A stretch of 64,000 nt of DNA, taken from NCBI GenBank assembly GCA_964036045.1, contig OZ038384.1, positions 31,291,771-31,355,770 on the forward strand. Direction: 5' to 3'. Made by a program: the position numbers and the translations under genes. Shown here piece by piece: positions 63,302 to 64,000 of this stretch (within the stretch, counting starts at the first letter, position 1; each line of letters starts with the position of its first letter). The DNA is from Eutreptiella sp. 'Long Island Sound 2002' (lineage: Eukaryota > Euglenozoa > Euglenophyceae > Eutreptiales > Eutreptiaceae). Below the pieces are notes generated by a model. It worked only from the letters and a program-made list of their open reading frames with translations. It ran no database searches and had not been told where the DNA came from.

Positions 63302-64000
63302 TGTTAAAAGTCCAAGAATGAGCAACAATTCCTCGAAATATTGGATTCATATGGAGCAATGGTATTCTTCTTTATTAGAGTTTGGTTGGGACATTGGGGG
63401 AAAATTTATCCATGGAGCTTGATCACTTCCGATATGGGTGAAAGACACTGAGTGCCCTAACTTTAATTCAAAAGAGGGTTTATCTATTGTATTATATTCC
63501 ATGAGTTATTGTTTGTTATTCCATGGTTTCTTCTTTGAACATCATTTGTATTATAGCACAACATGGGTGTTGGCCTTTGCTTTATCTATTTTTTTGGGCT
63601 AGTTTCATTGAGGCTGAGCTGTTCAGTAATCTGCTTTTTTCTCCAATATATGGTCGTTCAACAGAGAAAGAATATGATTTTCAGAATCAGCATAAAATTC
63701 CGCGTCTATCTAGTGGTCATAAGACTATTTCATTTTTTGGCCATTTTTGCCCCGTGAGCGCGCCGCTTCCCCCATGGGCAGATCCTACTGAGTTCTGAGG
63801 TCATCAGGGTAATTCCTACTGAGTTTTGCAGTCACAAATTAATTATTCCCTGAGCTACAGAAAAATTCCTAGAAGACATTTGAAGTGATTTTCTATCATT
63901 TTTTATCATGTGAAAACCATTTTTCTTTCGTCTGTTTGGCTATCTCTGCAGGAAGCCTGATTTCTGAGATATACCATTTTTGCCCTGATCTGTGGTCACC
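63302..64000 (+). repeat. Element B 3' LTR, partial
   Basis: Aligns with 22399-23100 with about 35 differences in 700 bp. About 300 bp of the LTR and the right target duplication lie beyond the window. Confidence 0.9.

Larger units (their letters stand above)
22399..64000 (+). mobile_element. Element B: old Ty3/gypsy chromodomain element, split by later insertions
   Basis: The 5' LTR is at 22399-23398 and the 3' LTR starts at 63302 and leaves the window. B sequence proper occupies 22399-25706, 38923-39558, 43568-46865 (its first 2.6 kb being a duplicate) and 58360-64000. Pol order is protease, NPPW region, RT, RNase H, integrase, chromodomain. The LTRs differ at about 35 of 700 compared positions. 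Stops and frameshifts occur throughout, so B is dead. Gag and Pol are recognisably related to element D, which later inserted into it. Confidence 0.9.

Overview
The window is nuclear DNA of a eukaryote and consists almost entirely of transposable elements nested inside one another. I see no host protein-coding gene. Four Ty3/gypsy-type LTR retrotransposons (called A-D here) carry chromodomains, and two copies of a very GC-rich retroelement end in a TTTGAGG-type tandem repeat. All four LTR elements have a primer-binding site complementary to the 3' end of initiator tRNA-Met (core TGGTAGCAGAG). All four also have glycine/lysine-rich (GKGKG-type) nucleocapsid tracts. A repeat-dense alga, protist or plant relative fits, but the sequence alone does not fix the species.

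Layout. 1-9860: element A, minus strand, degenerate, its 3' LTR cut by the window edge. 9861-19100: GC-rich element copy 1, plus strand, with an RNase H/zinc region, several ORFs and a structured 3' end; A appears to sit inside or against it. 19101-22398: non-coding sequence of unknown origin with repeated GTGCGC/GCGCAC palindromes. 22399 to beyond 64000: element B, plus strand, about 10.5 kb of its own sequence spread over some 42 kb by later events. Inside B are element C (25707-38922, plus strand, intact, TSD CCGT), GC-rich element copy 2 (about 39559-43567, minus strand), a direct repeat of about 2.6 kb of B on either side of that copy, and element D (46866-58359, minus strand, intact, TSD AAGGA).

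Stratigraphy by hand-counted divergence: the B LTRs differ by about 5%, the 2.6-kb repeat copies by about 1.4%, and the C and D LTR pairs by about 0.75% each. The order was therefore B, then GC-element insertion/duplication, then C and D.

Shared biology. In each LTR element the Gag packages RNA, and Pol supplies protease, reverse transcriptase, RNase H and an integrase with a C-terminal chromodomain. All four Pol proteins also carry an extra region between protease and RT. In A, B and D it contains a clear NPPF/NPPW motif like the Dam-type methyltransferase-like domain of DIRS retrotransposons; in C it is degenerate. In A, B and C the gag reading frame runs from the LTR through the primer-binding site in the same phase. 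C separates gag and pol by a single in-frame UAG, while D uses overlapping frames (-1).
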